Positions 46,943-58,827 of a DNA stretch of 64,000 nucleotides are shown piece after piece. The position numbers were made by a program, and so were the translations under genes. Within the stretch, counting starts at the first letter, position 1, and every line of letters starts with the position of its first letter. The notes under the pieces were generated by a model, which saw only the letters and a program-made list of their open reading frames with translations, had not been told where the DNA came from and made no database searches. The stretch comes from Muricea muricata. Lineage: Eukaryota; Cnidaria; Anthozoa; Malacalcyonacea; Plexauridae. Location: the NCBI GenBank assembly GCA_963855995.1, contig OY979716.1:45899213-45963212 (forward strand). Reading direction: 5' to 3'.

Positions 46943-47960
46943 ATGCACGAGTCCCCTCAGTCCCCTTCGCGTGCAAGAAGAGCAAGACGCAGTGCAGTTA
47001 CTGAGTGGGTAGAAGAGGAATTCACAGAGTCAGATGAAGAAATTGCACTTCTTTCAAGTGACAAAGAAGTTTTAGATACATTCAACGACTGTTTTTCTAA
47101 TCTTTCTGGATCCACAGAGTTTTCTCCCGTAAATTCTAGATTACGCATCCCTATGTCAGACACAACAAAAAGCACTAAGGAGAATGCATTGCAAACGATT
47201 CCAAAAGATTGCTGGAAGAAGTAGCCAAAAGCCAAATGCCGTTTGTCAGCAGTGAATTGGCTGCTCTGTTGACTGCTCATAGAGAAGCACCTACAAGAAA
47301 ACTAAAAAACAGACTCTTAGTTTAAATTGCTACAAATTTTCTTCAAAAAAACTTATTGGAATACATGAGCCTTATGAACATATATTGGTATGGCAAGTAA
47401 AGAAAGCACGTGCCTATTGCAAACAGTTTGGAGCAGGTATGCCTGTAGAAAAAGAAGTACACCACAGAGTTAGAATGAATACATCCAAGGTTGATCACTT
47501 TATCGAGTATGTTAATAGTCCATATTTTTATCAGGACATGTCTTTTGGGACAAGGAAACTAAAACTTCATAGTGGAGAATGTATTTCAAAGCTTAACATT
47601 GTTAGGACTGTCACAAGGTCGACAATGATCTCCCAATAAGCCTCTAAAAGAAAATCACTCCAAGGACTGGACAACACTGCTTCGGATGGAGCTTCCGCTT
47701 TTGACACTATTGAAGAAATTGTGCAGGAACGTGAGAAATCTGGCGTAAACAAAGATTGAGCTGAAAACTGTAAAAAGCAGCTTAGAAAGTCAAACTGTTA
47801 CTTAAAAACATATATTGCCCACTGTGGTGAGCCAACAAGCCAGTGTGGTGACCACTGCCAAAAATTTTCTTTGAGCAATCCAGATAATCCTGAATTTCAA
47901 GAGAAGAGTGACCATGTGTACGTGACGTGTGCAAATGTTTTGATAATATGTAAATGCTTC
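46943..47960 (+). pseudogene. Broken gene of an uncharacterised invertebrate repeat protein family
   Basis: Readable blocks in changing frames: a polar N-terminus (MHESPQSPSRARRARRS, 46943), KARAYCKQFGAGMPV..HHRVRMNTSKVDHFIEYVNSPYFYQDMSFGTRKLKLHSGE (47385-47590), SLQGLDNTASDGASAFDTIEEIVQE (about 47655) and CGEPTSQCGDHCQKFSLSNPDNPEFQE with Cys/His residues (about 47828-47900). I recall a multi-copy family of unknown function in cnidarian and other invertebrate genomes with the same order (LDHFL..ITSP..QDLPFG, then SLQGLD, then a Cys-rich block). The function is unknown, but copy number suggests a mobile element. Stops and shifts at 47224, 47325, 47640 and 47758 make it non-coding now. Confidence 0.55.
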
Positions 47961-47989
47961 ATTAAAGAAACAGTAAATTATCGATTGCC

Positions 47990-48962
47990 ATGGACATTTA
48001 TTTTGGTTCCTAAAATTCTTCTAGGTATACCAATGTCATCGCAAATAACTATTCAGGCGCTCAAGCAGGAAACACTACCTCAGTCGCCAAGAAAATACAA
48101 TGAAACACTCCACTGTGCAGTCCTAACTAAGAGTCCACTTAGGCCGACGAGGTTTGGCAAAATGTTTACAATGAGTCGGTGTGAAGATGATCCTACCAGC
48201 ACTATTCGAGCGATATGTTTCGAAGAAAACATGTTTGGTCAATTTAATACGAAAGAAAGCTATGATCTACAATCATTTAAATTGAAAAAAGGAATCAATG
48301 CAATCAATGATGTTGAACTTTAATTGATCATACCCCTAGCATCAAGAAATCAGCTGATCAATTTAACATTGAAACATGATCGTTCACCATTGCTGAGATT
48401 TTAAGAAATGAATCAGAAGGCTATCGGTTTATTGACATAACTGCAAAGGTTATTTGCATTAAAGATTCTTGTTTGGTCGGAAAACAGCCCAACATTGTGC
48501 AAAAAAGAGACATTGGCAGATCAGTCTGGCTTTATCACCATGGTCCTGTGGAGGGCATGTGATTTTTGCTTCAAAATTGATGATGTAATAAGCTTGGAAA
48601 ATGTAGTTACAACACAATTCAACAACCAGATGATGTTGACCACTGCTTTTGAATCAGTCATTAAAAAAGTTGATGTGGTTATAACAGTTCCAGCAACAAG
48701 AACATTGCCAACACACAAGCGTAGTTTGATTTTATTACAGGAAAGCAATATATTGGCAATCAAAGATTTGAACGCTGCCTACAGGTGCTTTAGTTGTAAA
48801 GGAGAAATAGAGTGCAAGTCAGCATGTAAAGGTAGTTCGGGGTCACGAGTAACATGTCCTACATGTTTAGCTGTGTTTTTGGCATCATCATCATCACTGT
48901 TAATGAGTGCATGGTACTTTTGGCACATAATCATAAGTGGTACTCAGCTAATTCAGTTGTAA
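47990..48962 (+). pseudogene. RPA-like OB-fold protein with zinc-binding C-terminal part, broken
   Basis: First segment (to 48323) reads RKYNETLHCAVLTKS..RPTRFGKMFTMSRCEDDPTSTIRAICFEENMFGQFN, an OB-fold-like strand pattern. The second (48495-48962) reads ADQSGFITMVLWRACDFCFKIDDVISLENVVTTQFNNQMMLTTAFESVI, then a zinc-ribbon-like CFSCKGEIECKSACKGSSGSRVTCPTC. The order OB domain, OB domain, Cys-rich ribbon is that of single-strand-DNA-binding RPA-like proteins carried by some eukaryotic mobile elements. Stops after 48323 and a shift near 48495 break it. It directly follows the decayed family gene at 46943-47960 on the same strand, so both may have belonged to one element; this is inferred. Confidence 0.6.
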
Positions 48963-49527
48963 GTATATGACTGTGCCCCCCCCCCCCCTTCTCCTTCCCC
49001 ATGATGCCATACCTGGGGCTTTTGACCATAAATGTGGGGTTTCAAACAGATTAAAAGAGTTTAATAGGGAAAATTTTATCCTTGATATTTATTTGGTTGA
49101 TTTAAATGAAACTGAAATTAATATAAGCATGAATGCAAGGTTTACAATTATAATATTTTTACAACTTTTTTTTTGCTATGTACAAAACATATCTCTGCTT
49201 GTGTCATTGTGCCCTAGCAACCATTTGGGTAAATAAATTCTAAAACCATCAATTGAATCTCCTCCTTCCAGATATGCTTGGTTTAAAATTCGAAGCCATG
49301 AGGCCAATCCTCCATTAGGATCTGACTAATATTAACTGGACTTGTAGTAAAACACGAGGATTGCATTACATGTGCACCACTAGACCTCACTTATTTTTAT
49401 TTGTTTACAAGTGGAGAGTCCAGTTTATCTTAACTTGTGTATTATGGCTTGAAAATAGAAAACAGTTTAAGTTACATACTGCATAAGAACCAAATATGAT
49501 TTAAAGCCTGACATAAATATTGAAATA
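48963..49527. other. Intergenic stretch
   Basis: A poly-C tract of 12 at about 48977 is followed by AT-rich sequence with no recognisable gene. It may be the 3' part of the preceding element, continued at 52330 beyond the hAT insertion. Confidence 0.45.
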
Positions 49528-49875
49528 TTACTAAATAGGCTGAGGCGGTTTTTCGGTATATCGAAAAATACTGGTTTTTTTGAAAAACCGGTTTTTCCGT
49601 TTTAAAAACAAAAATACCAAAAAAGACGAGAAACCGTAAAAAGCGAGATTTAAATGTCAGATTAGTTCGGTAAATATCGTATGACTGATAACTCATCACG
49701 CGCGTGGGCACGCTGCATGCATGATCCGTTTAATGAGAGCAACAGCCAATCAAGAATCTGTTAAGTGTGCATGTTATTCAAATTTACATATTTTGTTTAA
49801 AGCCTGTCAAAAGTCAATACACGCTCTCATTGTGAAAAATATTTTCATACTTTTCCTACGTTTAAATCTCCGGAA

Positions 49876-52063
49876 TGTCAGAAAGTAGCAGTTCAGTTTG
49901 GAAGTTTTTTAAGAAAGCCAATGATGATGGCTCCACTTGCCAAATATGTATGTGCACAGTGAAGAACAAAGGCGGTAATACATCAAACTTGGCAATGCAT
50001 TTGCGAAGAAATCATCCCATGCAGTATGCTACCTTGAACCCAAAGTGAAAAACCAATCCTCAAGCATTGAAAGAAACTGGTGAAACAGCAAGATTCCCTT
50101 CTTTGTCACAACAAACAATCAAAAGCGCATTCCATAAAACTACTCCATTTGAAAGCAGCAACCAGCGGTATCAAGACATAACCGACGCCATCACCCAGTT
50201 TCTTTGTAAAGATACTGTAGCCTTTAACGCTGTAAGCAGACCAGGTTTTCAGAACCTAATAAATGTGCTGGAGCCCGATACAAGATACCAGACAAAACCA
50301 CATTTTCCGAGAACAAAGTAATCAAACTTTATGACTCAACAAGGGAATTGGTTATGGAAGAACTAAGCAGCATAGGATTTTTTTCGTCGACTACGGACAT
50401 GTGGTCATCCCACAGCTTGCTACCTTATATGGGTTACACAATACACTGGATAGACAGTGACTGGAACTAAAGTCCAGGAATCTTGGAACCAGGTACGTCC
50501 CAGAAAACCACACCGCCGACAACCTTGCAGAAAGCATGAATGATATACTTTCGTACTGGAAGCTTGACGAAACCAAACAAGTCGCCATAACAACAGACAA
50601 TGGGGCTAATGTCAAGAAGGCCGGTAAGGACAACAGCTGGACTAACCTATCCTGTTTTGGTCACAACCTTCATTTGGCAATCACTAACACTCTGGCAAAC
50701 GAATCAAGAGTCAAGCGTTCATTAGGAACTTGCAAGAAAATCGTGGCTGCAAGTGGCACCAGCTGGAAAAGACGCGGAGACATGACGGCAGCTCAACTGC
50801 AGGAAGAATCCGGACAAAAAGTGAAGCAATTAGTATCGGTAAGTTTTTTTATTACAAAAGAGTAAAGCTCCTTTTACACGACTAAATTTTCTTTGACAAA
50901 TTTCATATGTCAAATGTTTTTTGACGATGTAAATTAGGATTTTTCGACAAATTTGTCACAAAATCCTAATTTACACGATCTAAACATTTAACACATGAAA
51001 TTTGTCCAAAAAAAATTCGTCATGTAAAAGGGGCTCAAAGACTGAATATAAAAATAGAGATCAGGAATATTTCTAGTTTTCTAATTTTAGTTTTTAGTAG
51101 TTTTTAATCATACTTTGCTGCTTTACCTTAACATGGTGATGTTGATTTTTAAAAGAATGTCCAACACGCTGGGGATCCACACAGCACATGATTAGTTGCA
51201 TTTTAAGAAATAAAAAGGCAATAATAAGAATTCTGGGAAATGACAAGAAGACATCTCATCTTGTACCAAGCTGGCAAGACTTGGAAATTGTAGAGTCCCT
51301 CAATGTTACGCTGGCTCCTCTCAAGGAATTCACCGACATATTATCTCAAAGTAAATATGTCACTATTAGTGCTGTGAAACCAATTTTGCATCGTTTATCA
51401 GTCGTTGAACTAGCCTGTAAAGAAGACAATCTTCCGCTGACACGTGAGCTCAAAGAAGAAATCCTCCTACGTTTGAAGGCTAGATATGATGAAAATCATC
51501 TTTCCTGTTTGTTAAATGTAGCAACGTTCCTTGACCCAAGGTACAAAGCAGATTTCATCGCCACGAGTGAAGACGAAGCCAACGATGCCGAGCCAGCACA
51601 ACTGGTTTTAATCAAAGAAGAACTTCTCTAACAGGCTGTTTTCCTTAACCTCGCCGAGCAAGAGCATCATGGTGCTTCACAATCTCATTCTGATACATCC
51701 CAAACGCCACCAGCACCAAAAAAAGCAAAACTTAGCCTTGGAGCTTTGACTAGCTTAAAAAAGCCCCCGCAAACAAAGCCAGCTGAGTCACCTCGCGATC
51801 GTTTGTCTAAAGAAATTCAACGATACCAGACGTACCCCGTAATTGATGGAGACGAAGATCCCCCAAATTGGTGGCAGAGAAGCGAAGTGGAATTTCCCAT
51901 GCTTTGTCAGCTTGCCCGAAAATATCTGTCGATCCAGGCAAGCAGCTCCCCATCCGAACAACTATTTAGTAAGGCAGGACTGATCAGTACTCCTTCTAGA
52001 GCACAATTAAAACCACAGGCATGCTCACGTTCCTGGCTGAAAACTTGTAATTGCATAATTTAG
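49876..52063 (+). pseudogene. hAT transposase (ZBED1/4-like), broken
   Basis: From the Met at 49876 a BED zinc finger is readable (STCQICMCTVKNKGGNTSNLAMHLRRNHP), ending in a stop at 50046. Then come QTIKSAFHKTTPFESSNQRYQDITDAITQFLCKD (50067 on), IGFFSSTTDMWSSHSLLPYMGYTIHWIDSDW, DNLAESMNDILSYWKLDETKQVAITTDNGANVKKA (catalytic-core Asp), LSCFGHNLHLAITNTL, CPTRWGSTQHMISCIL (about 51160), NVATFLDPRYKADFI and the hATC dimerisation block PNWWQRSEVEFPMLCQLARKYLSIQASSSPSEQLFSKAG. At least five stops or shifts separate them. A gtaagt at 50839 directly before the interruption (50839-51150) could be a splice donor, but the acceptor side is one base out of frame. Confidence 0.88.
50866..51035. mobile_element. 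170-bp MITE-like inverted repeat inside the hAT element
   Basis: Ends agctccttttacacga and tcatgtaaaaggggct are inverted matches, and inner parts (atttgacaaatttcat/atgaaatttgtc, aattaggattttt..aaatcctaattta) make almost the whole unit a palindrome. It sits in the gap of the hAT transposase coding sequence. Confidence 0.8.
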
Positions 52064-52329
52064 AATTTTATATCTGTACTTTTACACCGTTGACATTGTA
52101 AAATTTCGATTTTAGGCATCTACAATTCATAACCTAATAAAAACACGTGCAGATGTGCTACAGCACGTGCTACACTAATTTTTGTCTCTGTGTTATTGAT
52201 AGATAAAAAACTGGTTTTTCAGTTTTTTGGGTTTTTCTTGACGGTTTTCAGTGTTGGTATTTTTCAAGAACCGCCTCAGCCTATTACTAAAACATTTTTA
52301 CAGCGCAAGTTATTCTTTTCACCTTAGGT

Positions 52330-53195
52330 CACACATTATATGTTTCATTGGCAAACATCCAAAGTTCAGCCAGCAGAACAAGATCTGGTGAAGGTGTTGA
52401 ATTCCAGATACTCAGATTAAATCTAGACTACAAGGTCATTTAGCATGTTTGCATGACATCAGAAAGCATTCTTTCTGCTGAAAATTGTATTGATAAATAC
52501 ATGACAAGAAGTGAAGTCGTTGAAAACAAAAACCTAAAATCAGCTACAATGATGATTTAACTAAAGAAGAAGAAGAGGAATTGTTAAAAATGGATCTTGA
52601 TGTTGGAGATAAAAAATCAAAACTTGATTGACATTATTATAAATTTTTTTTTACACAGTTTAAGGGGCTATGGATTTGTTTAATTTACATTAAGTTCACT
52701 TACAAGGTTGTGTTTGAGAAAGGGGGACAAAATGACTGTGAAGTTGTTGACAACAAAAAACCCACAAATCAGCCACAGTGATCATTTAACTGACGATGAA
52801 GAGGAATTGTTACAATCAATTTCACAAAACGTTTTTCTGTTTGTTTCAAAGTTAGCATGTTCCCTTGCAAAGTTCAAAAGTTCATATCGAAATACACAAG
52901 CTAGTTTGTAAACAAAGCCTCTCATTGCTCCATCAATTAAAAAATCCAGTCAAATGATGTGTTTAAAAAGAGTCAATATGAACTTCACAATGGAACTTGG
53001 GAACTTTGAAACAAAATTTGGAATATTTGGGCAAAAGTTTTTGTGAAATCGAATGTAAATGGATCTTGATATTGGTAATGGAAAATTAAAAGTTGATTGA
53101 CATCATTATAAAAATTGTTAGTACATAGTTTAATGGGTTATGGATTTGTGTAATTTCTCTTAATAAAATTGTGTTTGGAAAGGGGAATAAAAATG
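52330..53195 (+). repeat. Degenerate three-fold repeat with short frame remnants
   Basis: The phrase ggatcttgat(g/a)ttgg..(a/g)a..aaattgattgacat(t/c)attata followed by atggatttgt and gtgtttg(a)gaaagggg occurs at about 52590-52735 and 53055-53190. The phrase aaaacaaaaa(a)cc..aaatcagc.aca.tgat.atttaact.a.gaagaggaattgtta occurs at about 52520-52580 and 52752-52815. So pieces of one about 230-bp unit are repeated in tandem and partly lost. One readable strand, DDLTKEEEEELLKMDLDVGDK, looks like the acidic end of a protein, perhaps of the RPA-like gene upstream. Uncertain. Confidence 0.5.
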
Positions 53196-55149
53196 CTGTG
53201 AATTTCTTTATTTATCGCATGATCCTAGCTCATCCAACACAGCTTTTTCTTTTGCCATTGCATGGTATGTATGTACACAGCAACTCCAAAGTTTTAACAA
53301 CTATTGCATCATACTTCTATAATTATATTATTTCTTATATTTTAATTTTTGATTTATTATATTTTTATTGTCCACAACACTTGTTTGCAAATTAATGTAT
53401 TACATAATTATTTTTATATGAACTGATATACTAGTGGTCAATGTACATACACCACACCTTAAAGTGCCTAACATTTAATGGAATTTTAGGTAAGCTTGGG
53501 TAAATTTTGTTTTTCAACATGAGAAATTTTTTGAATAATGTTGCTAAATTTATCAGCTGTATTAGAGTGAGAAGAGATAATACAGTAGTAAATTACAAAT
53601 ACCTACATTATACAGCAAATGTGCGCCAGTTAATATATGGGACTGAAATCAATGCTATTGTCTTTAATGATAACACCACACATGATCTTGATTTGTTAAG
53701 GTTTGAGGTGCTGTAGTGATATTTTACAGAATTTAGTGCTAATTCAGGCAATTTGGATAATGACTGATTGGGTATGTACCAGGTCTAGACAATATTTTGT
53801 TGACTGGCAGCATGGAAATTAATTGATGTATTACAAACACATAAATTTAGATACTGTATTATATAAACTTACTATTTTATTATTCTTTTGGGTTTAAACA
53901 AGATTTTGTTAATCATAAGTACTGGGAGTGAAAATTGGCAGTAACTCATTGAGACATTACATGTCTCTTATGGGAAAAGTTCAGTTGGAAAACCCCTTTA
54001 CGCTATTCCATGGGTGCAGTGCTGAATGCAAGATAAAGGTGGAATATTTCTCTTTAATTTTTTTGAAAGCCATGCTCAATTTCACCTACTCTTGGTCCAT
54101 AGGCATCATTTTATAGTTGGAATTGTACTTGCCGCACAAGCACAATGCTGCTGGTAACTTATTATTTCTACTATTTATAGCATTACAGTAGCTGTCATAC
54201 TTTTGGCATCATTTACTTTTCACACATGCATAACTTATGCATTATGGATATTTATGTCATTTTTCAATATACATGTAACATTAGGACTCATAGCTTGAAA
54301 GTTAACTTGGAATTCAAAGGTATAAAATGCATGAATTCACACAGTCACGTCACTGTGTGACACGTCACTGTGTCACAACTTTTCATAATTAAATGCCATA
54401 AGCTACAGAAGGTGCGAAAGTATGAGCCAGTCTAATTTTTGTGAAGAAACTAGATATAAGATTATGTGGAATTTTAAGTACCCAAACACGCACAATGGTC
54501 CTCAAATATGTACATTATGCTCTAAGATTGCTTCCAACATTTTTGCTTTTTGTTAACTTTTTTACCACATTTATTGGCAACGTACATTATTTAATTTAAG
54601 TCCTGTACATACATGAGCATGAAGGATAACTCAAGTTTAAACCAAGTTACTTTACAAATGGTTACCCTAAGTGATCAAGGGGTCTCAAAGGATGGGTTGT
54701 AGTGGCCAAATCATTATTGCATCCTCAAAATAAGCATAAGCTGTTATTATGGAAACAAGCATAAAATGTTAGAAGGAGACATGCTAAGAGATCGTGGTGT
54801 CCAATCGACCCTGACACAGAGTTGAGAAACATCTCTATCTGGACTATTTTTATTGTGGTTTTCAATTAAGTTATGGATATTTGTATGATAAAAAGCATTC
54901 TTAGAAAACAGATTATACAAAGGTGTGCTTTATCATCTGGGAGAAGGCTATGTGGAAGATGGTATGTATATAAACACTTTTCTGACCTGTGTAACTGTAT
55001 TTAAAGATGCAAAAACCAAGATAATTTAGTGCCCTCAGTATTTCTTCTTCAATATCTCATGACATTTGTCAAATTCCACATAGGAACATTTTAAAGAAAA
55101 AAATTAAATGGGTTGCCAGGACCCAAGACAAGCCATGGCATGTAATTGT
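53196..55149. other. Intergenic stretch, no gene seen
   Basis: AT-rich. A short perfect-looking palindrome cluster (cacgtcactgtgtgacacgtcactgtgtcac) lies around 54343-54377. No frame above 75 codons and no family resemblance. Confidence 0.5.
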
Positions 55150-55740
55150 TCCTTGTTAGACCCTGGTAGAAATCCTAAGCAGGATCCTACAGGATCCTAT
55201 AGGATCCTGTTAGGATCCTAAATTTACCAGGATCCTAACTAGGATCCTGATAGGATCCTGAATGTAACAAGATTTGAAATAAGATCCTGAACATATCCTG
55301 ACAAAATCAGGATCCTAATCAGGATTCTAACTAGAATCCTAAGAGCAACAGGATACATACAAGATCTTGAATAAATCCTGACCTAAGCAGGATCTTGACT
55401 AGGATCCTGCAAGATCAGGATGCTGAAAAAGTAGTGCTTAAATTATATGAAAATCCTAATTTATTAATATCGAGGTATGATATGATACTGATAATTATAA
55501 ATAATATTCCATAAAAACTGACGCGAAACTTGTAAAAGAAGCAACAGGATCTTGAGCAAGACCCTACAAGAAAAACCAGGATCCTGTAAATGAAATAACA
55601 GGATCTTGAGCAAGATCCTACCAGAAAAATCATGATCCTGTAAAAGAAACAACAGGATCTTGAGGAAGATCCTACGAGAAAAGCGACGATTCTGTAAATG
55701 AAGAAATACGATCTCGTGTAGGATCCTACCTTAATGTAGA
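55150..55740. repeat. Array of AGGATCCT palindromes, with a 57-60-bp tandem part
   Basis: From 55175 to 55265 the palindrome aggatcct(a/g) recurs about every 13-16 bp, seven times with an intact GGATCC. Degenerate forms (ggattct, gaatcct, agatcctg) follow to 55420. From 55540 to 55735 a unit of about 57-60 bp repeats about four times (acaggatcttgagcaagatc, then ccaggatcctgtaaatgaa). The minus-strand frame through this part (55415-55867) gives about 20-residue repeats (RILVFLVGSCSRSC) that follow simply from the DNA repeat. The core motif is self-complementary. Confidence 0.85.
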
Positions 55741-55975
55741 AATTAAATTTTAAATCAAAATAAAAGTTTATCTTTTTGTTGGCGAAAAGACTTACAGTAC
55801 AGAATGAACCAAAATATTCAAAATATGGGAATGTTTCTATGTGTAAAGTTAATTTCCAATAAGCCACTTATAATTACGTGCACTAAGCGGCTCAATCTTA
55901 GTCATGTTGGTAGCTTTTTAAAACTGTTGAAACATAACCATCCACATCTGGTTCTTCACTTTGAACAAAAACAAT

Positions 55976-58477
55976 TCAATGTTGGATACTCGAGCAATGG
56001 ATATATTTATATTCTTGTGTCTCTTGCACTGCAGTGAAATGGCAACCGAGATAGCGCGCTGACCAAAACTCTTTTAAAACTGGATCTTCAGGCTCGAGAA
56101 TATTTATCTCAGAAATGTTTAATTGGAGATTTTTAAACATCTTAACAACTGCAAATCCATCGTCGCCATTCTTTATGAAGTATTTAACTTTTCCAAAGTA
56201 CACTGACCCTTCCTCACTGAACTGCACCAAGAAACTGGCGGAATTTTTCTTGCGGGAATAACTACAGCTATGATGAACTTGATCATCTTTTATCATTCGT
56301 TGGGCAACTGTTATTCCTTCTACATCTACAGGAAAATTTTGGATTGGATGCTGATTTGGAGGGATTTTCTGCTGTAAAGGTAGAACGAACTTCATACCAT
56401 CATTAATTCTTATAGCATTCTTAGAATTTGACGGTTTTAAAAGCGTTTCAGCAAATTCTTTCACCGCGTTATTCTTTTGGACATTTTTAACGATGTGCCC
56501 TTTTGCGTGTTGTGCCAATGCCAACTTTTTAATAATTTGGTCAGGTATCCCCCTCGTACCGTGAAACAATCGTTTTAGATTAGCTAACATGGATTCGAAC
56601 ACGAATGTTGAATGTAGAATTAGTGGACCATGACCTCGTACCTGTTGAGGAAAATGAGTAAGGGAGTGAGAATTATATGTTGCTTCAGTGACATCAAAAA
56701 GACTTGGAAGAAGTCTTGTATAATTATGGAGCATGGCTTCGGCTACGTCAATGTCGTCTTCAGTTATAGTGTCTTCACATAGAAGTCTGATACCCGTCAC
56801 GAGCAGGCAGTGGTGGTGAAACAATTCCGTTGGCAGCAGTTGCTTCCGGATGGGCAGTCCAACGTGAAGGAACATTGTTTGTTTCTCATTCGCTTTCCAT
56901 TTCTGAAATTCCTCAACTTGTCTTAGCTTTCTCTTGAAGTCATGTGGAAGGGAGGTCGACATGAGTTTTTTACTAAGTGCCTCTTTAGTTGCTTCATCAC
57001 GAAGACTTACCCCACTAGGGCAACTCCCGTTAAACCATTTTGAGAGCCTTTTAGTGTACTCCCCTTCAAGAACTTGATGCATGTAGTCAAGCAATATCAT
57101 TTCAGGTATATCTAGGATATCGTGTACTGGTGAAGTGCCTTTAACGCCATATACCGCTTCCCCACTTTGTTCGGCCAGAAGAGCATGAAGTAGGAAATCA
57201 TTGTGATTCCTTCTGGATGGTATCTCAGGACAATATTCATACACCCTCTTATTTCCACGACCTGGTAATCTCCTCCCTGCATGTACTACAACCAAACTTG
57301 CCGTTATGGTCCCTTTGCAACTAAATCCGCTGCTTGCCCACAAACAGCAAGTTTAAATTTTGTTTCTTCACCGTCTACGTTTAACCTGAAACCATCCTTG
57401 AGTGTTTTTACCTGCTCAATAAACCTATTTTGGAACACTTTCATTTCCGGCTTCTTTCGCCCATACCATAGCCCAGAAAGTAAAATGTTCCTAAAGGAAT
57501 ACCTTAAATAAGGAGGCATTTCTGCGACAAAGCTTTGGATTGGCCACAAGGACCTATTTTTTGACTTCAGTGCTGGAGCTCCATCAGTATGCCAATACAA
57601 GGAAATACAAAAACTTCCATCTCTCTTTGCAGCTTCGCTTTCTCTCCTGTAGAGTTCACTGTCAAGAATGTCGTTATACGTACCAACACTGTGGACATAA
57701 TTATTGACGTAATTCTTCATGTGAGTAAAGTTCTCTAAATAAAAAACATCATTTAGGCAATAGAAATAAAAATTTGGCTTACAGAGTTCAGATATCAATA
57801 ATTAACTAATAATTACTTATAGTTAACATCATTGCACGACACAATCCTTAATAATTAATTTCAATTGGCTATTCGAGCGAAAATAATTGACAGTAACTTT
57901 TGTTTCACTCACCTGAAATAAACGTCTTTATCTCTTCAACCAGGTCAATTACGTAGAGTAGGCTGGAATTCTCTCCCATTCCATTATTTTCATGCTCAGA
58001 ACATTCGACGTTCGTGCACAAGCTTTCGTCCAGGATGTGCTGACATTTTTGGCAAGTGATGGTTTTCTTAAAAGAATACGAAAGTATACTTTGTTCAGTT
58101 TCCAGTTTGTAGTTTGAAGATGGGCATTTATTTCCTGAAGGAAGAGTCACTTGAAACAGTTTCAGAATATTGTTCGTAGCTGAAGATGAAAAGTTGTGCT
58201 TCTGTTGTAAAGCCAATAACATGCTACGAAATTCCTCACATGAGACTGGAGAACCATCATAAAGTGAAATTTCGGAATTCTGATCATCATCGCTTTCGAT
58301 GCTCTCATCATCATTTTCGCCATGGTCATCCTCATCTTCACTATCATCATCGCTATCATCATCGCTTTCATCATCACTGTCAACATCGCCATTGTGATCA
58401 TTCTCATTATCACTACTATTATAGTTACCTCCAACATTATTACCACTATCGTCACCAGACTCATCAGCATTATCCAC
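55976..58477 (-). pseudogene. TNP2-type (CACTA-like) transposase, spliced, with frameshifts
   Basis: Exon 1 (58477-57913) starts with an acidic Asp/Glu/Ser-rich stretch (residues 1-65), then LLALQQKHNFSSSATNNIL and a CQKC zinc-binding pair. A gtgagt..tttag intron (57912-57735) joins in phase to exon 2 (57734 on): NFTHMKNYVNNYVHSVGTYND, SLYWHTDGAPALKSKNRSLWPIQ (conserved D-G region), PEMKVFQNRFIEQVKTLKDG. Near 57330-57285 the frame changes twice in about 40 bp, through a conserved NGKFGCSTC block in the third frame. It then runs open to 55976 with HAGRRLPGRGNKRVYEY, ILLDYMHQVLEGEYTKRLSKWF and FVFESMLANLKRLFHGTRGIPDQI. Tnp2-family proteins move CACTA-like elements. Two one-base indels probably inactivate it, otherwise it is well preserved. 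No terminal repeats were identified for its element. Confidence 0.75.
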
Positions 58478-58630
58478 GTCACCATCAACACTGCCAACCT
58501 ACAATCCTCATTATCATCATCACCACAGTTAACATCATCACCATCATTCTCATTTTCATGATCATCACCACCGCTATCGTTAACATCACAAACGTTAGCT
58601 TCGTAATCACCGTCATCATCATGATAATTA
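58260..58630. repeat. CAT/TCA trinucleotide-rich low-complexity tract
   Basis: Interrupted (cat)n/(tca)n runs make up much of this stretch. On the minus strand its left part encodes the Asp/Glu-rich start of the transposase at 55976-58477; the right part (58500-58630) is upstream of it. Frames read through it on the plus strand (His/Ile-rich) are artefacts of the repeat. Confidence 0.85.
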
Positions 58631-58827
58631 TCCCGATCAACATGACCAAAGTACTAAAAATTGTTCCTTTTATACATGAAATGAAAATTAGAATATATAC
58701 TTTGTATATAAGATCATTGCTTTGAAGCAAATAAAATTTCATGCGCTAGCAAGCTGCTCGCAAGAAAGCTCTTCGTTTCTACAGTGTTTACTCTACAAGT
58801 TATAAGACGAACTACACAGGAGAAGCG

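Larger units (their letters stand above)
49536..52283 (+). mobile_element. ZBED-type hAT transposon, exact ends
   Basis: Terminal inverted repeat taggctgaggcgg at 49536 is matched in inverted orientation at the right end (52271-52283), and the 8 bp ttactaaa flank both ends (49528-49535 and 52284-52291). An 8-bp duplication and a BED-finger/hATC transposase inside identify hAT. Near the tips, runs such as aaaaaccggtttttc recur on both sides as subterminal repeats. The transposase is broken, so the copy is inactive unless helped in trans. Confidence 0.93.

Noticed and set aside
46943-48962. Reading the RPA-like and family remnants as one intact Helitron
   Set aside because: No Rep/helicase domain, no Helitron-like 3' hairpin with CTRR end was found nearby.
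54340-54380. Short palindrome cluster (cacgtcactgtg repeats)
   Set aside because: Small and isolated; a local duplication is enough to explain it.
55415-55867. 150-codon minus frame with 20-residue repeats (FLVGSCSRSC)
   Set aside because: Repeat is explained by the 57-60-bp DNA tandem unit; no other sign of coding.
58186-58725. 179-codon His-rich plus-strand frame
   Set aside because: It is the translation of a CAT/CAC-rich low-complexity tract opposite the acidic start of the TNP2-like gene.
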